From positions 15,006 through 57,371 of the forward strand of contig DKEW01000047.1 of the NCBI GenBank assembly GCA_002452265.1: 42,366 nt of DNA, given 5' to 3'. Source of the stretch: Pelobacter sp. UBA6812. GTDB lineage: Bacteria; Desulfobacterota; Desulfuromonadia; Desulfuromonadales; Syntrophotaleaceae. The position numbers and the translations under genes were made by a program. The notes beneath the pieces were generated by a model that made no database searches, was not told the DNA's origin, and saw only the letters and a program-made list of their open reading frames with translations. Every line of letters begins with the position of its first letter. The stretch's first letter is position 1. Positions 40,618 through 42,366 of the stretch are shown one piece after another.

Positions 40618-41805
40618 ATGCAAGTCCCTTCAAGCGAATTGAAACAGCGAATGCATCGTTTCCGCCTGCGAATGGACCGCTCCGATCCCGATTGGAAGGC
40701 CGCTGTCATTTTTGGCAAGGTCAACCAGTATTATTTCACGGGCACCATGCAGGACGGACTGTTGTGGATTCCGCGGGACGGCGAGGCGGTCTACTGGGTG
40801 CGCAAGAGTATCGAGCGGGCCCAGGACGAATCGTTGTTCTCCCGTATCGAGCCTATGAACAGCTTTCGCGACGTGGCGGCGACAATCGATGTTCTGCCAG
40901 ACAATCTACATCTCGAGTGCGAACTGGTTTCTCTGGGCCTGTTGCGGCGCTTTCAGAAGTACGTTCCGGCCAATGACATTCGGCCGGCCGATGGCGCCCT
41001 AGCGGCCGTCCGGGCAGTCAAAAGCCCCTATGAGTTGGACCTTATGCAGCGTGCTGGCGAGGTGCACCGGCGCATCCTTGAGGAGCGGGTCCCGACCCTG
41101 CTCGAAGAAGGTATGAGTGAAGTGGATCTGGCGGGGCGGCTTTACCCGGTGATGATCGAAGAGGGGCATCACGGCGTGGCGCGGTTTGCCATGTTTCAGG
41201 CGGAGGTGGCCTTGGGGCATATCTGCTTCGGCGAAAGTTCTCTTTACCCAAGCTCCTTCGACGGTCCGGGCGGCAATTACGGCCTGCATCCGGCGGTGCC
41301 GATTCTCGGCAGCCGTCAGCACAGGCTGGCCAAGGGCGACCTGGTGTTCATCGATATCGCCTGCGGTTTGGACGGTTATCATACGGACAAAACCCAGACC
41401 TATCTGTTTGCAGGGACACTCGATGCCGCGGCGACGGCTGTGCATCGCCAGTGCGTGGCGATTCAGGATCAAATCGCCGAAAGGCTCCGGCCGGGCGCCA
41501 TCCCTACCCAGATATACCAAGAAATCATGACCTCGCTAGACGACGAGTTCCTGGTGAATTTCATGGGCTACGGTTCCCGTCCGGCGCGGTTCCTCGGCCA
41601 CGGCATCGGTCTGCAGGTGGACGAATCGCCGGTTATCGCCAAAGGATTTGACGAGCCCCTTGAAGAGGGCATGGTGCTGGCCTTGGAGCCGAAAAAGGGT
41701 ATTGAAGGGGTCGGACTGGTCGGCATCGAAAACACCTTCATCGTCACCGCCGAAGGGGGGCGATGCATTACTGGTGCCCATCCGGGACTGATGCCAGTAT
41801 ATTGA
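40618..41805 (+). CDS. M24-family metallopeptidase (Xaa-Pro aminopeptidase-like)
   Basis: This is a 395-residue protein. A creatinase-type N-terminal domain (about 1-130) precedes a pita-bread M24 domain (about 140-390). All five metal-binding positions can be seen: Asp in VFIDIACGLDGY, Asp in HTDKTQTY, His in FLGHGIGL, Glu in LALEPKKG, and Glu in GIENTFIV. It should be a two-metal hydrolase acting on Xaa-Pro or a related bond. The substrate cannot be assigned. ATG 40618 has a perfect AAGGAGAAG site. It lies divergent to the ArsR relic. Its intact frame in a region of pseudogenes suggests selection. No transport or peptide gene is next to it. Confidence 0.88.
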   Translation: MQVPSSELKQRMHRFRLRMDRSDPDWKAAVIFGKVNQYYFTGTMQDGLLWIPRDGEAVYWVRKSIERAQDESLFSRIEPMNSFRDVAATIDVLPDNLHLECELVSLGLLRRFQKYVPANDIRPADGALAAVRAVKSPYELDLMQRAGEVHRRILEERVPTLLEEGMSEVDLAGRLYPVMIEEGHHGVARFAMFQAEVALGHICFGESSLYPSSFDGPGGNYGLHPAVPILGSRQHRLAKGDLVFIDIACGLDGYHTDKTQTYLFAGTLDAAATAVHRQCVAIQDQIAERLRPGAIPTQIYQEIMTSLDDEFLVNFMGYGSRPARFLGHGIGLQVDESPVIAKGFDEPLEEGMVLALEPKKGIEGVGLVGIENTFIVTAEGGRCITGAHPGLMPVY

Positions 41806-41928
41806 AACTTAGTAGTAAGTATTTGTTTTTTAAACGAATCTATTCACGAAAAAAGTGATCCGATGGTAAGTCCAGACAATCATGGCTGAAAATCCGATCC
41901 GACAAGGAACGGCGGGGAATGACAGGCA
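41806..41928. other. Short AT-rich gap before the IS481 relic
   Basis: These 120 bases between the M24 stop and the transposase tail hold no gene and no clear terminator. They may include the lost end of an IS element. Confidence 0.3.
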
Positions 41929-42198
41929 TTAGATTTTAGGTTCCGCATGATCCCTGACCTGTTTATGGAAAAGTTTTAGTTTCTTTTTCTGCCAATTATT
42001 CAGGGTCTCTCCGGGAGTTCTATGCCCCAACGTTCGCTGAGGAATGTGGTGGCTGTATAGATACCCATAACGCAACAATGTCTGTTTTAAATTTTCGGCG
42101 GAATCGAACCGGGTTGTTGACAAAACCTCGCTGATGCGGCCATTGAATTGCTCCACCATGCAGTTGGACTGAGGGTGGTCTGGCGGGATGAGGTAGGC
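41929..42198 (-). pseudogene. IS481-family transposase, C-terminal fragment
   Basis: The minus-strand frame AYLIPPDHPQSNCMVEQF, then NGRISEVLSTTRFDSAENL and YSHHIPQRTLGHRTPGETLNNWQ, is the end of the integrase domain of IS481-type transposases. The conserved Glu of MVERFN is at MVEQFN. Upstream of 42198 the frame breaks off and other sequence begins. Only about 90 of some 300-350 residues remain. Confidence 0.8.
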
Positions 42199-42295
42199 TG
42201 GAAAAATTGGACACCAATCTGATAGCCTACCTCAGACTGAAATGCCCCTGATTTTCTCGACACTTTTGGCATATGGTTAGAATTAGAAGGCGGAT

Positions 42296-42366
42296 TCAAC
42301 TAGCAAATGCAACGGAGTCCTGACTGAAGAATACCTCGCTTGGGGTTCGATAACCAAGGCACTTTC
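42296..42366 (-). pseudogene. IS30-family transposase, C-terminal end (cut by window edge)
   Basis: On the minus strand CLGYRTPSEVFFSQDSVAFAS followed by TGA at 42296-42298 is the typical end of an IS30-type transposase. The rest would be right of the window. Whether the gene is complete there is unknown. The class as pseudogene is tentative. About 100 bases of terminal sequence separate it from the IS481 fragment. Confidence 0.65.

Noticed and set aside
34050..42366. Genomic island with integrase or prophage
   Set aside because: The mobile DNA consists of separate insertion-sequence relics. No integrase, phage structural gene, tRNA or attachment-site pair was seen.

Overview
The window looks like a chromosomal segment of an anaerobic deltaproteobacterium of the Desulfuromonadales group (now Desulfuromonadota), most like Pelobacter/Syntrophotalea. 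This is inferred from gene content, not from a search. The content is citramalate synthase, a four-subunit 2-oxoglutarate:ferredoxin oxidoreductase, a single-chain pyruvate:ferredoxin oxidoreductase, linked icd-mdh, an NfnA/SudB-type flavoprotein, a glnB-amtB-TorF cluster with a sigma-54-like promoter, and typical small Geobacter-type hypothetical proteins. No tRNA, rRNA, CRISPR array or prophage was seen.

Layout. Positions 1-3250 (+) hold the 3' part of cimA, a ComEA-like helix-hairpin-helix protein, a 51-residue zinc-ribbon protein and an MscS-type channel. Positions 3263-6749 (-) hold aguB and aguA (agmatine to putrescine) and a DedA-PAP2 fusion membrane protein. Positions 7071-13663 (+) hold an unusual Lon-family protease, the nitrogen cluster glnB-amtB-TorF porin, an EI24/CysZ-like membrane protein and a small charged protein. 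A small coiled-coil protein (-) and class I fbp (+) follow. Positions 15288-23715 (-) form a 2-oxoacid block: korDABG, an OFA-type MFS transporter, purE and the 1180-residue pyruvate:ferredoxin oxidoreductase. A winged-helix regulator diverges from the last of these. Positions 24623-33000 (-) carry mdh, icd, a LysM lipoprotein, aspS, hisS and a REC-GGDEF response regulator.

From about 34.05 kb the character changes. comEC is cut off at its 5' side, and the remaining 8 kb is a patchwork of decayed mobile elements and intact genes. The relics are an IS3-type element with terminal inverted repeats, an IS1595 fragment fused in frame to the start of an ArsR-type regulator, and IS481 and IS30 transposase tails at the right edge. 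Between them lie an NfnA/SudB subunit without its partner, a deletion-made chimera of an iron alcohol dehydrogenase and a methylmalonate-semialdehyde dehydrogenase, an intact radical SAM protein with a cysteine-rich C-terminus, and an intact M24-family metallopeptidase.

How the genes work together. Kor, Por, Icd and Mdh form a ferredoxin/NADP-linked 2-oxoacid and TCA-cycle core, with Fbp for gluconeogenesis and CimA for isoleucine from pyruvate. GlnB/AmtB and the porin form an ammonium-uptake unit. The broken comEC and the missing NfnB partner suggest that the 34-36 kb junction arose by IS-mediated deletion or rearrangement. The most function-worthy unknown is the radical SAM gene, which stays open among pseudogenes. 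No wholly new multi-gene system can be proven from the sequence alone.
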